From assembly GCA_963745945.1 (NCBI GenBank), contig CAVUZG010000003.1:5095-69094 (forward strand): DNA of 64,000 nucleotides, in the 5' to 3' direction. Shown here piece after piece: positions 35,811 to 45,194 of this stretch. The notes under the pieces were generated by a model that worked only from the letters and a program-made list of their open reading frames with translations, was not told where the DNA came from and made no database searches. The DNA is from DATFVA01 sp963745945 (GTDB taxonomy: Bacteria; Bacteroidota; Ignavibacteria; Ignavibacteriales; Ignavibacteriaceae). Positions within the stretch are counted from its first letter, which is position 1, and each line of letters starts with the position of its first letter. Made by a program: the position numbers and the translations under genes.

Positions 35811-37847
35811 TTACTTTGCCCTTGTACCATTTTTAACCTTCTGATCAACCGTCAGAATATTAAGACTTCCATTTTCATTTTCAACAGCCAAAACCATTCC
35901 CTGAGATTCCTGTCCCATTAGTTTGGCTGGTTTTAAATTGGCAACTATAACAACTTTTTTACCAATCAGTTCTTCAGCTTTGTAACTTTTAGCAATTCCG
36001 GCAAGAACCTGGCGCTCACTTTCTCCCAGCCTGACTTTTAATTTTATGAGTTTTTCACTTTTAGGGACATTTACAGCTTCAACAATTTCAGCTACTTTCA
36101 GCTTAATTTTATCAAATTCTTCAATTGAAATTAACTCATCGTTATTTTCTGTATTTTCTTTTCCTCCCAATTTTGCAACCTGATTTTCAATTGCTTCATC
36201 TTCAATTTTAGGAAAAATTATTTCAGCCTTATTTAATTGATGATTGGCTTCCAGATTTTCTTTACCCAGGTCGTCCCACGTAACCGGGGTCGCGTTAAGT
36301 ATCTTAAAAGTTTTTTCAGATGAAAACGGAATTACGGGAGAAAATAGTCCTGCTAAAGTATAGATTGTCTGAAGACAAGTATTAAGAGTGGTACCGCAGC
36401 TTTCTTTATCTTTTTTTATAGTTACCCAGGGTTCAGAATCATTGAAATATTTATTACCAGCCCTTGCCAGGTTCATAATTTCAGTAACGCCGTCTTTTAT
36501 TTTATAACAATTGAAGAGCCCGGATATTTTAGCAGGATACCCTGAAATTAATTCAACCATTTCTTCATCAATTTTTTCTAATTTTCCTTTTGCGGGTACT
36601 TTTCCATCAAAGTGTTTATGTACAAATGTAAAAGTTCTGTTTATAAAGTTACCAAGAATATCAGCAAGTTCACTATTATTTCTTAACTGGAATTCTTTCC
36701 AGTAGAAATCAGTATCCCGGGTCTCCGGAAGATTTGCAGCCAGCGTATATCTTAAAGGATCAGCGGGAAATATTTTAAGAAAATCGATTACGTCAATTCC
36801 CCAGTTACGGCTTTTTGAAAATTTCTTGCCTTCAAAATTCAAAAATTCATTTGCAGGTACATTCTGCGGAAGAATATATTTTTCTTTATCACCGTCATTC
36901 CAGGCCATCAGCATTGCCGGGAAAATAATGCAGTGAAATACTACGTTATCTTTTCCTATAAATGCTATATACTTAGTATTTTCACCCTGCCAGAATTCTC
37001 TCCAAAGATTTTCTTTTCCAAGTTTAATTGAAAGCTCTTTTGTTGCGGAGATATAACCAAGTACAGCTTCGAACCACACGTATAAAACTTTCCCTTTAGC
37101 AGAATCGAGCGGAACAGGTACTCCCCAATCCAGATCACGGGTATAAGCACGATCTTTTAATCCTGCTTTAAACCAACCTCTGCAATATTGTATAACATTA
37201 TCTTTCCAGCCGTAATTTTTACTGCTTACATTTACATACTCTTCAAGTTTTTGCTGATAATCTCCCAGGGGGAAATACCAGTGCGAAGTTACCTTTAAAA
37301 CCGGAGTTTTACCGGTAATTTTGCTCTTTGGATTCTTTAATTCGGATGGTTCGTATAGGGCTCCGCAGTTTTCACATTCATCGCTCCTGGCTTCTTCATA
37401 ACCACAGTTAGGACAGGTTCCTTCAACATATCGATCGGGCAGAAACATTTTTACTTCCTCATCATAAAACTGGCGCGTCTTTTTCTCATTCAGCAATCCC
37501 CTGTTGTAAAATTCAAGGAAAAATTCTTTAGCTGTTTCGTGATGAATTGGGAGACTTGTCCGCGAATAAATATCGAAGCTCATACCGAATTGTTCGAAAG
37601 CTTTTTTATTTATCTCGTGATAACGATCTATGATAACATTAGGGCTTACTTTTTCTTTATCGGCACTGATAGTAATGGGAACTCCGTGTTCATCTGATCC
37701 GCATATATAAATAACGTCATTTCCCTTCATTCTATTATAGCGAACGTAAATATCTGCAGGAAGGTATGCGCCGCTTAGGTGGCCGAGATGTATTGGTCCA
37801 TTAGCATAAGGAAGGGCTGAAGTAACCAGTATTTTTTCTTTTGCCAA
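35811..37847 (-). CDS. metG: methionyl-tRNA synthetase
   Basis: Charges tRNA-Met with methionine; 678 residues. The class I HIGH motif appears as HLGH (20-23), the KMSKS loop as KFSKS, and a zinc-binding insertion as CPNCGYEEARSDECENCG. A C-terminal Trbp111-type tRNA-binding domain begins at about residue 575 (FDKIKLKVAEIVEAV) and ends with VANLKPAKLMGQESQGM. Domain order and length are those of long bacterial MetG. The promoter must lie in the 500-bp upstream gap with the structured element 38009-38096. Confidence 0.97.
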   Translation of the reverse strand: MAKEKILVTSALPYANGPIHLGHLSGAYLPADIYVRYNRMKGNDVIYICGSDEHGVPITISADKEKVSPNVIIDRYHEINKKAFEQFGMSFDIYSRTSLPIHHETAKEFFLEFYNRGLLNEKKTRQFYDEEVKMFLPDRYVEGTCPNCGYEEARSDECENCGALYEPSELKNPKSKITGKTPVLKVTSHWYFPLGDYQQKLEEYVNVSSKNYGWKDNVIQYCRGWFKAGLKDRAYTRDLDWGVPVPLDSAKGKVLYVWFEAVLGYISATKELSIKLGKENLWREFWQGENTKYIAFIGKDNVVFHCIIFPAMLMAWNDGDKEKYILPQNVPANEFLNFEGKKFSKSRNWGIDVIDFLKIFPADPLRYTLAANLPETRDTDFYWKEFQLRNNSELADILGNFINRTFTFVHKHFDGKVPAKGKLEKIDEEMVELISGYPAKISGLFNCYKIKDGVTEIMNLARAGNKYFNDSEPWVTIKKDKESCGTTLNTCLQTIYTLAGLFSPVIPFSSEKTFKILNATPVTWDDLGKENLEANHQLNKAEIIFPKIEDEAIENQVAKLGGKENTENNDELISIEEFDKIKLKVAEIVEAVNVPKSEKLIKLKVRLGESERQVLAGIAKSYKAEELIGKKVVIVANLKPAKLMGQESQGMVLAVENENGSLNILTVDQKVKNGTRAK

Positions 37848-38348
37848 TATTATTCCATTTCTTCTGAATACGAAAAATAAATATAAGCAAAATTAGAGAT
37901 GTAATTAAAGGGTATTGTAAGGAATTAAAATGATTTGAAAACTGTAATGATTAACTATCAGGAGTAAGAATTATAATAACAATTACGGGGGAGGGTTTAA
38001 AAATCGGTGAGCTGTTGTTTGTAGAGAAAGTAACCCGGAAATTCAAAAATTTCGTCTTCATTAAAGAAGCTGCGAGTAGTCGCCAAACAACAGCTCGAAT
38101 TTTTTCGAATTTTAAATAAACAATACTTGTGCCAGAGCGTACACTAAGAAAATTTAGTTAGGATTCAGTCTTAATAAAACTGTGTTAGTATTTTGCTGTT
38201 AGATTTTTAGATTCACGTTTGAATTTGAAACACTTTTAATTAATAATTAACCGATGAATATCTGCCATTCACCGATTTAATGTTTACCCCCGGATGAAAT
38301 TAAACTATTTTTAGTTGTGAATAAAAACTTTTTCCAGAGGCAAATAAA
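37848..38348. other. 501-bp gene-free stretch between metG and the LiaF-like gene
   Basis: No coding frame with reasonable composition is seen. Its main content is a cloverleaf-like palindromic element at 38009-38096 (listed separately), followed by a T6 run. The right part (38100-38348) is AT-rich and should hold the promoter for the LiaF-like/LytS/LytTR genes. The left part holds that of metG. No tRNA or riboswitch that I can name. Confidence 0.6.
38009..38096. ncRNA. candidate structured RNA or MITE-like palindrome
   Basis: A perfect 13-bp inverted repeat, GAGCTGTTGTTTG (38009-38021) and CAAACAACAGCTC (38084-38096), encloses 62 nt. Three small hairpins fit inside: GAAATT/AATTTC (38038-38053), CTTC/GAAG (38056-38069) and GCGA/TCGC (38072-38083), giving a cloverleaf-like outline. 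On the plus strand the outer stem is followed by GAATTTTTT, as at an intrinsic terminator. No target-site duplication is visible, and I cannot match it to a known RNA. Either strand could be transcribed. Confidence 0.4.
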
Positions 38349-39107
38349 ATGGTTGAAAACAGAAGCAAAACAAATAGTAGAAATATTGTTGGTTTAATAC
38401 TTGTAGTTATCGGAGCTCTTTTTTTATTAGATAATCTTAATTTTCTTTATTTCAATATTCCGCATATTATTTTTTCGTTTCCAACAATCCTGATTATAGT
38501 CGGTGTACTTATCCTGGCAAACTCGGAGAAGAGAGGAACAGGAATTATTTTCGTGATAGTCGGAACGGTGCTACTTTTACCCAGAATTTTCCCATGGATA
38601 GCATTTAATAGCGGAGTCGTATTCTCCATTTTAATAATAGCTCTCGGCATTTATATTCTTACCAAAAGAAGATCTCATTCAGTTTACAATGATACTTTTA
38701 ATAAAGATAAACAAACAACACAGGACAGCACAACTGGACAAACTAACTTTAATTCCTCTGATATTGACAGGCTGGATGATGTTGCAATATTCGGCGGTGG
38801 ACACAAATTAATTTCATCAAATAATTTCCAGGGCGGAAATGTAACTGCAATTTTCGGAGGATCTGAAATAGATTTAACGCGTTGTAAACTTGCCCCGGGA
38901 AAAAATGTTCTTGAAGTTACCGCAATATTTGGAGGAACTACTTTGTTTGTACCGAAGGAATGGAACGTAATAATTGATGTACTTCCTTTATTCGGTGGAT
39001 TCTCACATAAAGGTACAAGAAATCCAAATATAGAAACTGATCCGGATAAAACCTTAATCATAAAAGGTATAGTAATTTTCGGCGGTGGTGAAGTAAAAAC
39101 TTTTTAG
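38349..39107 (+). CDS. LiaF-like membrane protein
   Basis: 252-residue protein with an N-terminal DUF5668-type module of four short transmembrane segments (about 12-105, GLILVVIGALFLLDNLNF first). A C-terminal LiaF-like right-handed beta-roll follows, made of repeated A-I-F-G-G turns (DVAIFGGGHK, VTAIFGGSEIDL, VTAIFGGTTLFVP, IVIFGGGEVKTF). In Firmicutes LiaF restrains an envelope-stress two-component system. Here the LytS-like kinase gene follows after only 9 bp and LytTR comes next, suggesting an analogous sensing module (inference). Confidence 0.85.
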   Translation: MVENRSKTNSRNIVGLILVVIGALFLLDNLNFLYFNIPHIIFSFPTILIIVGVLILANSEKRGTGIIFVIVGTVLLLPRIFPWIAFNSGVVFSILIIALGIYILTKRRSHSVYNDTFNKDKQTTQDSTTGQTNFNSSDIDRLDDVAIFGGGHKLISSNNFQGGNVTAIFGGSEIDLTRCKLAPGKNVLEVTAIFGGTTLFVPKEWNVIIDVLPLFGGFSHKGTRNPNIETDPDKTLIIKGIVIFGGGEVKTF

Positions 39108-39116
39108 AAAAGCTGA

Positions 39117-40172
39117 ATGGAAAGTAACCCTATAATAAGCAGTGTAAGGAATATTTACCTATACTTATTCTTTTGGTTAGTAGTTATAATATTAAATTTT
39201 CTGCTTCTGAATCTGGTTTTCAAAATTGATTTTGCAGCTTCCGTAGCAGATAGTCTTGTTTTCAACCTTTTATTAAGCGGATTGGGTTTAAGTTTCTGGT
39301 ATTCAACCCGGTATATTTCATTCGAGGACGCAAGCTTTTCGAAAATAATTATAAACCATGTTCTCGGGGCCGTTGCAGTTTCAGTAATTTGGCTTTTCTG
39401 CGGTTATGCTGTACTAAAAGTAATTTTAGGAGTTAACGATGCCTATCAGAATTTTTTCATTTCAATTTTACCATGGCGCTTTCTCATTGGTGTACTTCTG
39501 TATTTCGTAATAACTTCTTTCTATTATATCATCATTTACTATTCAGGTTTCCAGGAAAGGAAACTTCATGAATCAGAATTGAAAAATCTGATTACACAGG
39601 CCGAATTAAGATCATTAAAATTTCAGATTAATCCGCATTTTATTTTTAACAGTCTCAATTCTATGAGTGCACTTACAACTATAGATCCTGAAAAAGCAAG
39701 AAGTATGATTTTGAAACTGGCTGAATTTTTAAGATACACTCTCGCAAATAATGATCAGCAGAAGAATAAACTTAAAGATGAACTAAAAAACATTAAACTT
39801 TACCTGGAAATAGAAAAGATCAGATTTGAAGATAAATTTGATTTTACCGAAGAACTAACCGAAGAATGCCTGGAACATGAAGTTCCGAATATGCTGCTTC
39901 AACCTTTATTTGAAAATGCAATTAAACACGCTGTATACGAATCTCTTGAGAAAGTAAATGTAAACCTTAAATGTTCCGGAGAAAATGGTTACCTCAAGAT
40001 TGAAGTTTCAAATACTTACGATCCAGAAACAAAGTCAAAAAAAGGAACCGGTGTCGGGTTAAAGAATATCAGTGAAAGACTCAAATTAATTTATCATCAG
40101 GATGAATTAATGAAGGTTGATAAAACCGACAATGTTTTCAGGGTGACATTGTTTATACCTCAAATGAACTAA
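39117..40172 (+). CDS. LytS/YehU-type sensor histidine kinase
   Basis: 351-residue membrane kinase. Four predicted transmembrane helices (about 12-36, 44-62, 82-106, 116-143) are followed by a short coil. The His-kinase domain has FQINPHFIFNSLNSMSAL, with phospho-acceptor His174. The ATP-binding part has LLQPLFENAIKHAVYE and GTGVGLKNISERL. No separate periplasmic sensor, so input is probably membrane-borne or through the LiaF-like protein. Partner of the LytTR regulator 70 bp downstream. Confidence 0.93.
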   Translation: MESNPIISSVRNIYLYLFFWLVVIILNFLLLNLVFKIDFAASVADSLVFNLLLSGLGLSFWYSTRYISFEDASFSKIIINHVLGAVAVSVIWLFCGYAVLKVILGVNDAYQNFFISILPWRFLIGVLLYFVITSFYYIIIYYSGFQERKLHESELKNLITQAELRSLKFQINPHFIFNSLNSMSALTTIDPEKARSMILKLAEFLRYTLANNDQQKNKLKDELKNIKLYLEIEKIRFEDKFDFTEELTEECLEHEVPNMLLQPLFENAIKHAVYESLEKVNVNLKCSGENGYLKIEVSNTYDPETKSKKGTGVGLKNISERLKLIYHQDELMKVDKTDNVFRVTLFIPQMN

Positions 40173-40242
40173 TACTTAAATAATTTCTGGCTGTTTTTCT
40201 CTTCTTGCATTATATTTACATTTCTAATATTCTCAACCGAAA

Positions 40243-40995
40243 ATGGATAAAAAAATAACCGTCATTATAATTGATGATGAAACACTTGCAAGGCAGATCA
40301 TCAGGAAATTTCTTTCCAATCATTCTGAAATAGAAATTCTGGCCGAATGTTCAAACGGTTTCGAAGGAGTAAAGAAAATTAATGAGTTAAATCCGGATCT
40401 CATTTTCCTTGATATACAGATGCCTAAATTAACCGGATTCGAGATGCTCGACCTGATTGATAATCCTCCAATAATTATTTTTACTACTGCATACGATCAA
40501 TATGCAATAAGTGCATTTGAAGTAAATGCGGTGGATTATCTTTTAAAACCATTTTCGTCCGAAAGATTTGAAGAGGCGCTTCAAAAAACAAAACACCTTC
40601 TTAATAACAGGATGAAACAAAGCGATATTGTAAAAGAACTAATAAGGCACAACCAGGAAACGGTAGAATATCTTGAAAGAATTGTTATTAAAGATGGCTC
40701 AAAAATTCATATTGTTCCGTTAGATTCAATTAAATATTTTGAAGCACAGGATGATTATGTAATGGTCCACTCTTCTGAAGGAAATCTGCTGAAACAGAAA
40801 ACGATGAAATATTTTGAAGAACATCTTCCGCCTGAAGATTTCGTAAGGATTCACAGATCATACATTATTCCAGTTACCCGTATAAAAAAAATTGAACTGG
40901 TGGAAAAAGAAACATACAAAGTAATTCTTGATGATGGAACGGGTTTACCTGTTAGTAAATCCGGTTATGATAAACTTAAAACAGTATTTAAGTGA
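40243..40995 (+). CDS. LytTR-family response regulator
   Basis: 250-residue DNA-binding regulator. Receiver domain with acidic pair IIIDDE, phospho-acceptor Asp57 (IFLDIQMP), switch Thr (FTTAYDQYA) and conserved Lys (LLKPFSSE). The C-terminal LytTR domain (about 145-250) shows YFEAQDDYVMVHS and HRSYIIPVTRIKKIE. It would bind direct-repeat promoters when phosphorylated by the adjacent LytS-like kinase. Targets unknown. It may control the LiaF-like gene upstream. Confidence 0.95.
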   Translation: MDKKITVIIIDDETLARQIIRKFLSNHSEIEILAECSNGFEGVKKINELNPDLIFLDIQMPKLTGFEMLDLIDNPPIIIFTTAYDQYAISAFEVNAVDYLLKPFSSERFEEALQKTKHLLNNRMKQSDIVKELIRHNQETVEYLERIVIKDGSKIHIVPLDSIKYFEAQDDYVMVHSSEGNLLKQKTMKYFEEHLPPEDFVRIHRSYIIPVTRIKKIELVEKETYKVILDDGTGLPVSKSGYDKLKTVFK

Positions 40996-41057
40996 ACTTT
41001 AAGATTGTTTGTTGATTCAGCATTCAATATATTCACAGAAATTTTTATGAGATAAAA

Positions 41058-42659
41058 ATGGACTTTGACTCAGACTTAAAATCAATTCAGGACGCGCGAG
41101 AAAAAGCGGCAAAAGCTAAAGAAGCTCAGATTGAATTTAAAGATTTCAGCCAGCACCAGGTTGATGAAATAATAAAAGCAATGTATGAAGCTGGTTATTC
41201 TGCATCTGAGAAACTCGCAAAAATGGCCGTGGAAGAAAGCGGTTTCGGTAAATGGGAGGATAAAGTAGTAAAAAATAAATTCTCCACTAAAAATGTTTAT
41301 GAATCGATAAAAGATCTGAGAACTGTCGGGATAATTGACATCGAAGAAAATGGAAAGGTTTTAAAAATTGCAGTGCCTATGGGAGTTGTTTGCGCACTGG
41401 TTCCTTCTACAAATCCTACATCAACAGCAATGTTTAAAGCTTTAATTTCATTAAAATGCAGAAATGGACTGGTTGTAAGTCCTCACCCGAGAACAGCAAA
41501 ATGCACAGCTGAAGCACTTCGCATACTATCTGATGCTGCAGTTTCAGCAGGAGCTCCTAAAGGAATCATTCAGTGTCTCTCCGAGCCTACTATTGAAGGA
41601 ACAGAAGAACTAATGCACAACAAAAACATCGCCGTTATACTGGCTACAGGTAGTAATCCTATGGTTAAAGCTGCATACAGTTCCGGTAGACCGGCTTATG
41701 GAGTTGGGTCGGGAAACGTACCGGCTTTTATTGAAAAGACAGCAGATTATAAAAAAGCTGTGGCTGATATTATTTACGGAACTACGTTCGACAATGGAAC
41801 ACTTTGTTCATCAGAACAAGCAATGATAGTTGATCTTACTATAAAAGATAAAGTAATTGAAGAAGCTAAAAAATCGGGATGCTATTTTGTAAATACAGAT
41901 GAAAAGAAAAAACTCGCCAAAGCAATTCAAAAAGATTTCAGAATCAATCCGGAAATAGTCGGGCAATCCGCAAGATTCATAGCAAACTATTCTGGGTTTA
42001 CAGTTCCTGAAAACACAAAGGTATTAATTGCCGAATGTTCTGAAGTTGGAAAGAGCGAACCATTATCGATGGAAAAACTTTCGCCGGTTCTCGCATTCTA
42101 TTCAGCTGATGGCTGGCTTGAAGGATGCCATAGATGTATAGAACTTCTTAATTTTGGCGGAATGGGCCATACAATGGTAATTCACTCAAACGATGAACCC
42201 GTTATTATGAAATTCGCTCTGGAGAAACCTGCTTTCAGAATACTTGTGAATACTGTTGCCGCAGTTGGAGCTGTGGGTTACACTACCGCACTTAATCCTT
42301 CAATGACATTAGGACCGGGAACAATCGGCGGTTCAATTATTTCCGATAATATTTCTGCTAAACATTTAATTAATATAAAAGCACTTGCCTTTGAAACTAA
42401 CCCTGTAAATCCCGGTAATTCTGTTACTTCATTTAAAATGCAAAAAGAGTTTGGCGGCAAAAGCAGTTTTATGATGGAGATTGAAGAAAGGTTAAGAGCA
42501 AGGGCTGGCAATCCACATTTTAAAGAGAAAACATCTTCTGTCAGAAAAGAAGAGATTCGCAAACCTGAGATTAAAAGTGAATCTAAAAATCCTGTGAAAT
42601 TCGGAGAAGGAATTTCCAAGGATAGTGTTGATAAAGTTATCCGCGAATTCAGGTTTTGA
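41058..42659 (+). CDS. CoA-acylating aldehyde dehydrogenase with C-terminal tail
   Basis: 533-residue NAD-dependent acetaldehyde (or other aldehyde) dehydrogenase, CoA-acylating, of the EutE/PduP/AdhE N-domain type. Converts aldehyde + CoA to acyl-CoA or back. Catalytic Cys250 lies in FDNGTLCSSEQ. VPSTNPTST (115-123) and GTIGGSIISDNIS are family landmarks. An extra tail of about 50 residues follows: a charged linker (SSVRKEEIRKPEIKSESKNP), then ISKDSVDKVIREFRF (519-533), predicted as an amphipathic helix. Such a linker-plus-helix resembles microcompartment encapsulation peptides, but no shell genes are here. It could use ethanol- or sugar-derived aldehydes. Monocistronic, convergent with the next gene. 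Confidence 0.88.
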   Translation: MDFDSDLKSIQDAREKAAKAKEAQIEFKDFSQHQVDEIIKAMYEAGYSASEKLAKMAVEESGFGKWEDKVVKNKFSTKNVYESIKDLRTVGIIDIEENGKVLKIAVPMGVVCALVPSTNPTSTAMFKALISLKCRNGLVVSPHPRTAKCTAEALRILSDAAVSAGAPKGIIQCLSEPTIEGTEELMHNKNIAVILATGSNPMVKAAYSSGRPAYGVGSGNVPAFIEKTADYKKAVADIIYGTTFDNGTLCSSEQAMIVDLTIKDKVIEEAKKSGCYFVNTDEKKKLAKAIQKDFRINPEIVGQSARFIANYSGFTVPENTKVLIAECSEVGKSEPLSMEKLSPVLAFYSADGWLEGCHRCIELLNFGGMGHTMVIHSNDEPVIMKFALEKPAFRILVNTVAAVGAVGYTTALNPSMTLGPGTIGGSIISDNISAKHLINIKALAFETNPVNPGNSVTSFKMQKEFGGKSSFMMEIEERLRARAGNPHFKEKTSSVRKEEIRKPEIKSESKNPVKFGEGISKDSVDKVIREFRF

Positions 42660-42794
42660 AAAATTTTGAGATCTCTATCTTAATAGAAAAAATATCTCAA
42701 ACGAAATAGTAATACCTGTTTATAGTTTCCATTCATTCAAGACACCAAAAAAACCGGTGAACAATCCTGGCACAACAATTAATGTTTTAATTCA

Positions 42795-43514
42795 TTAATC
42801 GCTGATCGGATGGTGGTAAAGTTCAGGAAATTTTTTTATAACAAAATTTGCTATAAGTTCTGCTGTTTCATCATAATCAATTACAGAAGTATTTAAAACA
42901 AGATGATAAAGAACCGGATCTTCTATTTCTCTGAGAAAATATGTTTTTAAATAACTTCGTCTTGATGCATCTTCTTTTTTTACAAACTCAAGTGCAGAAT
43001 GATAATTTGGTAAATCGTAAGCCACCTGAGCTTGCCTGCTGCGCTGTTCAATTGGGGCAACAAGCCTTACATTGAAAACATTTTTTAGCTTTGATGTGAT
43101 TACATTGCCTCCTCTGCCAATGATTACCGCTTTACCCAATTTAGCAATCTGCAGAATTGTTTCAGACATCTGCCGGACAAAAGTCCAGCCAGAAGGACCT
43201 ACACCAATAATTTCATTAACAGCATTTTTAAGATTATCTACTTTATCTTCATCCATAAAATTTACCAGTGTTGGAGGAAGATTATGATCTTCAACAACTT
43301 TCTCTATTAGGTTCTTGTCAAAATATGTCCAATCTATTCCATCATTAAAAGAATACTTGTTCAGTATTTCTACAAGTTTATTACCAATGATATCTGCCCG
43401 TGTTCCGGTTTGGCGTGAAATTGTAATGCAGGGGAACTGAGGTCTGTTCTGTAAAGGTTTGTTATGAGATTCTAAATAGATACGACATTTTTCATAAACA
43501 CCTGCTACTCTCAT
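42795..43514 (-). CDS. cytidylate-kinase-like family protein
   Basis: 239-residue P-loop-like protein of the Cytidylate_kin2 family. The region PCITISRQTGTRADIIGNKL resembles the family's altered P-loop, followed by YFDKNLIEKVVEDHNLP and GRGGNVITSKLKNVFNVRLV, which mark the family. True cytidylate kinase (Cmk) has a different P-loop, so real activity and substrate are uncertain. Strong Shine-Dalgarno (AAGGAGGG) before the ATG. Next upstream is the class-V aminotransferase, separated by a hairpin. Confidence 0.8.
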   Translation of the reverse strand: MRVAGVYEKCRIYLESHNKPLQNRPQFPCITISRQTGTRADIIGNKLVEILNKYSFNDGIDWTYFDKNLIEKVVEDHNLPPTLVNFMDEDKVDNLKNAVNEIIGVGPSGWTFVRQMSETILQIAKLGKAVIIGRGGNVITSKLKNVFNVRLVAPIEQRSRQAQVAYDLPNYHSALEFVKKEDASRRSYLKTYFLREIEDPVLYHLVLNTSVIDYDETAELIANFVIKKFPELYHHPISD

Positions 43515-43536
43515 TTTATTCCCTCCTTCTTTTTTT

Positions 43537-43560
43537 AAGAGGAATTTAAGAGTTCCTCTT
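43537..43560. terminator. hairpin between aminotransferase and cytidylate-kinase-like genes
   Basis: Perfect 8-bp inverted repeat AAGAGGAA/TTCCTCTT with an 8-nt loop, starting right beside the stop codon of the aminotransferase gene (minus strand). No T-run on the minus strand, so termination strength is doubtful; it may protect the 3' end or limit read-through. Confidence 0.4.
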
Positions 43561-45066
43561 TTAACTTAGTTCACTATTAACTGATTCATTTTTACTCTCA
43601 AGTGAAAACCAATTTTCGATTTCTTTGTCATCTTTGCCATTAGTTAAAATATTATAGAATTCATTGTTCTGCGGTGAATATGTATAATCATTTTTCCATT
43701 CACTTATATTTTCAACAATCTGTCTTATTGCATCAGCAATAAAATATATTTCATCATTGGTTAGAGTCGGGTGAACAGACATTCTAACCCAGCCGGGTTT
43801 TTCTGAAAGATCTCCATGATTTATTTTGTCTGTAATCAATTTGGATTGATCAGGACTAACATGCAGAAGATAATGACCATAAGTTCCGGCACAGGAACAA
43901 CCGCCACGTACCTGAATACCGAACCTGTCATTAAGAAGTTTCACTATGAGGTTGTAATGAATATTATCAACGTAAAATGAAATTGCCCCAATCCGGTTAT
44001 CAATATTATCCGCAAGAATATGCAGAGTAGGAATTTTTCTTAGTTCCTCAAATGCAATCTTAATTAATTCCTCTTCCCTCTGCCTGATTTTTTCAACTTC
44101 CATTTCCTCTTTCAATTTTATACAAAGAGCTGCACGTATCGTCTGAAGAAAAGCAGGTGTTCCGCCATCTTCCCTTGCTTCAATATTGTTTACAAATTTA
44201 TGCTGCCCCCATGGATTTGTCCAATCTACAGTACCGCCGCCCGGATTATCGGGTACTTTATTTTTGTAAAGACTTGAATCGAAAATCATTACTCCAGAGG
44301 TTCCGGGTCCGCCAAGGAATTTATGTGGAGAGAAAAATATTGCATCAAGTTTTTTAAGCGGATCGGACGGATGCATATCAATTTTTGTGTAGGGAGCAGA
44401 GCAGGCAAAGTCTATAAAACAATATCCACCGTGCTGATGCATCATTTTTGCAAGTTTATAATAAGGAGTTTCAATACCGGTAACATTAGAACAAGAGGTA
44501 AATGAACCAATTTTCAATTTCCTGTCTTTATACTCTGTTAGTTTTTTTTCAAAATCTTTTATATCAATTAATCCTTTTTCATCGGGAGAAATACAGACTA
44601 CATCAGCAATAGTTTCAAGCCAGGAAGTCTGGTTTGAATGGTGCTCCATATGTGTTATAAATACAACCGGGCGAAGTTCTTCAGGAAAGTGCACATAATC
44701 TTTTAATTGTTCCGGAACTCTGAGTCCAAGCATTCTTTGAAACTTATTTATTAATGCGGTCATCCCGGATCCTGCAGTAATGATAACATCATCATTAGAA
44801 GCGTTACAATGCTTTTTAATTATTTCATGAGCGTTGTGATAGGCTTTGGTCATTGTTGTTCCGGTAACGCTTGCTTCGGAATGAGTGTTGCCTACCAGAG
44901 GACCGAACTCTTCAACCATTATTTTTTCAATCGGCGCATAAAGTCTCCCGCTTGCTATCCAGTCAGCATAGATAATTCTCTGTTCACCATAGGGTGAAAT
45001 AAATTTTTTATCATACCCAATAGTATTTTCACGGAATTTCCTGAAATATAATTCGCTATTTACCAT
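43561..45066 (-). CDS. class-V aminotransferase / cysteine-desulfurase-like PLP enzyme
   Basis: 501-residue PLP enzyme of fold type I, aminotransferase class V. Start taken at ATG 45066 because GGAG precedes it by a few bases; an ATG 18 bp upstream is possible. Landmarks: NTHSEAS, GSGMTALINK for the phosphate, DFACSAPYTKIDMHP for the PLP aspartate, and DAIFFSPHKFLGG with the Schiff-base Lys (about 249). The CSCAGTYG region near the end carries cysteines, as in some desulfurases. It is much longer than IscS, and selenocysteine-lyase-like or other roles are possible. Substrate not assigned. Confidence 0.85.
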   Translation of the reverse strand: MVNSELYFRKFRENTIGYDKKFISPYGEQRIIYADWIASGRLYAPIEKIMVEEFGPLVGNTHSEASVTGTTMTKAYHNAHEIIKKHCNASNDDVIITAGSGMTALINKFQRMLGLRVPEQLKDYVHFPEELRPVVFITHMEHHSNQTSWLETIADVVCISPDEKGLIDIKDFEKKLTEYKDRKLKIGSFTSCSNVTGIETPYYKLAKMMHQHGGYCFIDFACSAPYTKIDMHPSDPLKKLDAIFFSPHKFLGGPGTSGVMIFDSSLYKNKVPDNPGGGTVDWTNPWGQHKFVNNIEAREDGGTPAFLQTIRAALCIKLKEEMEVEKIRQREEELIKIAFEELRKIPTLHILADNIDNRIGAISFYVDNIHYNLIVKLLNDRFGIQVRGGCSCAGTYGHYLLHVSPDQSKLITDKINHGDLSEKPGWVRMSVHPTLTNDEIYFIADAIRQIVENISEWKNDYTYSPQNNEFYNILTNGKDDKEIENWFSLESKNESVNSELS

Positions 45067-45194
45067 TATTTCACTCCGAATCATCTTTTTTTAACATTAG
45101 AATATAATGAATTTCCACCTCTGAATCATTTTAATAATGCCGGCATTAAATCGAATTAATTCTAACGATTTTTGTTTATATTTCATTTTCTAAG

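Noticed and set aside
38009..38096. Integron attC site
   Set aside because: The outer repeat has GTTGTTT/AAACAAC, but the RYYYAAC...GTTRRRY layout does not fit, and no integrase is near.
38009..38096. 6S, SRP or hammerhead RNA
   Set aside because: No central bulge as in 6S; no GGAAGGAAGCAG-like SRP core; no CUGAUGA with a following GAAA core of a hammerhead.
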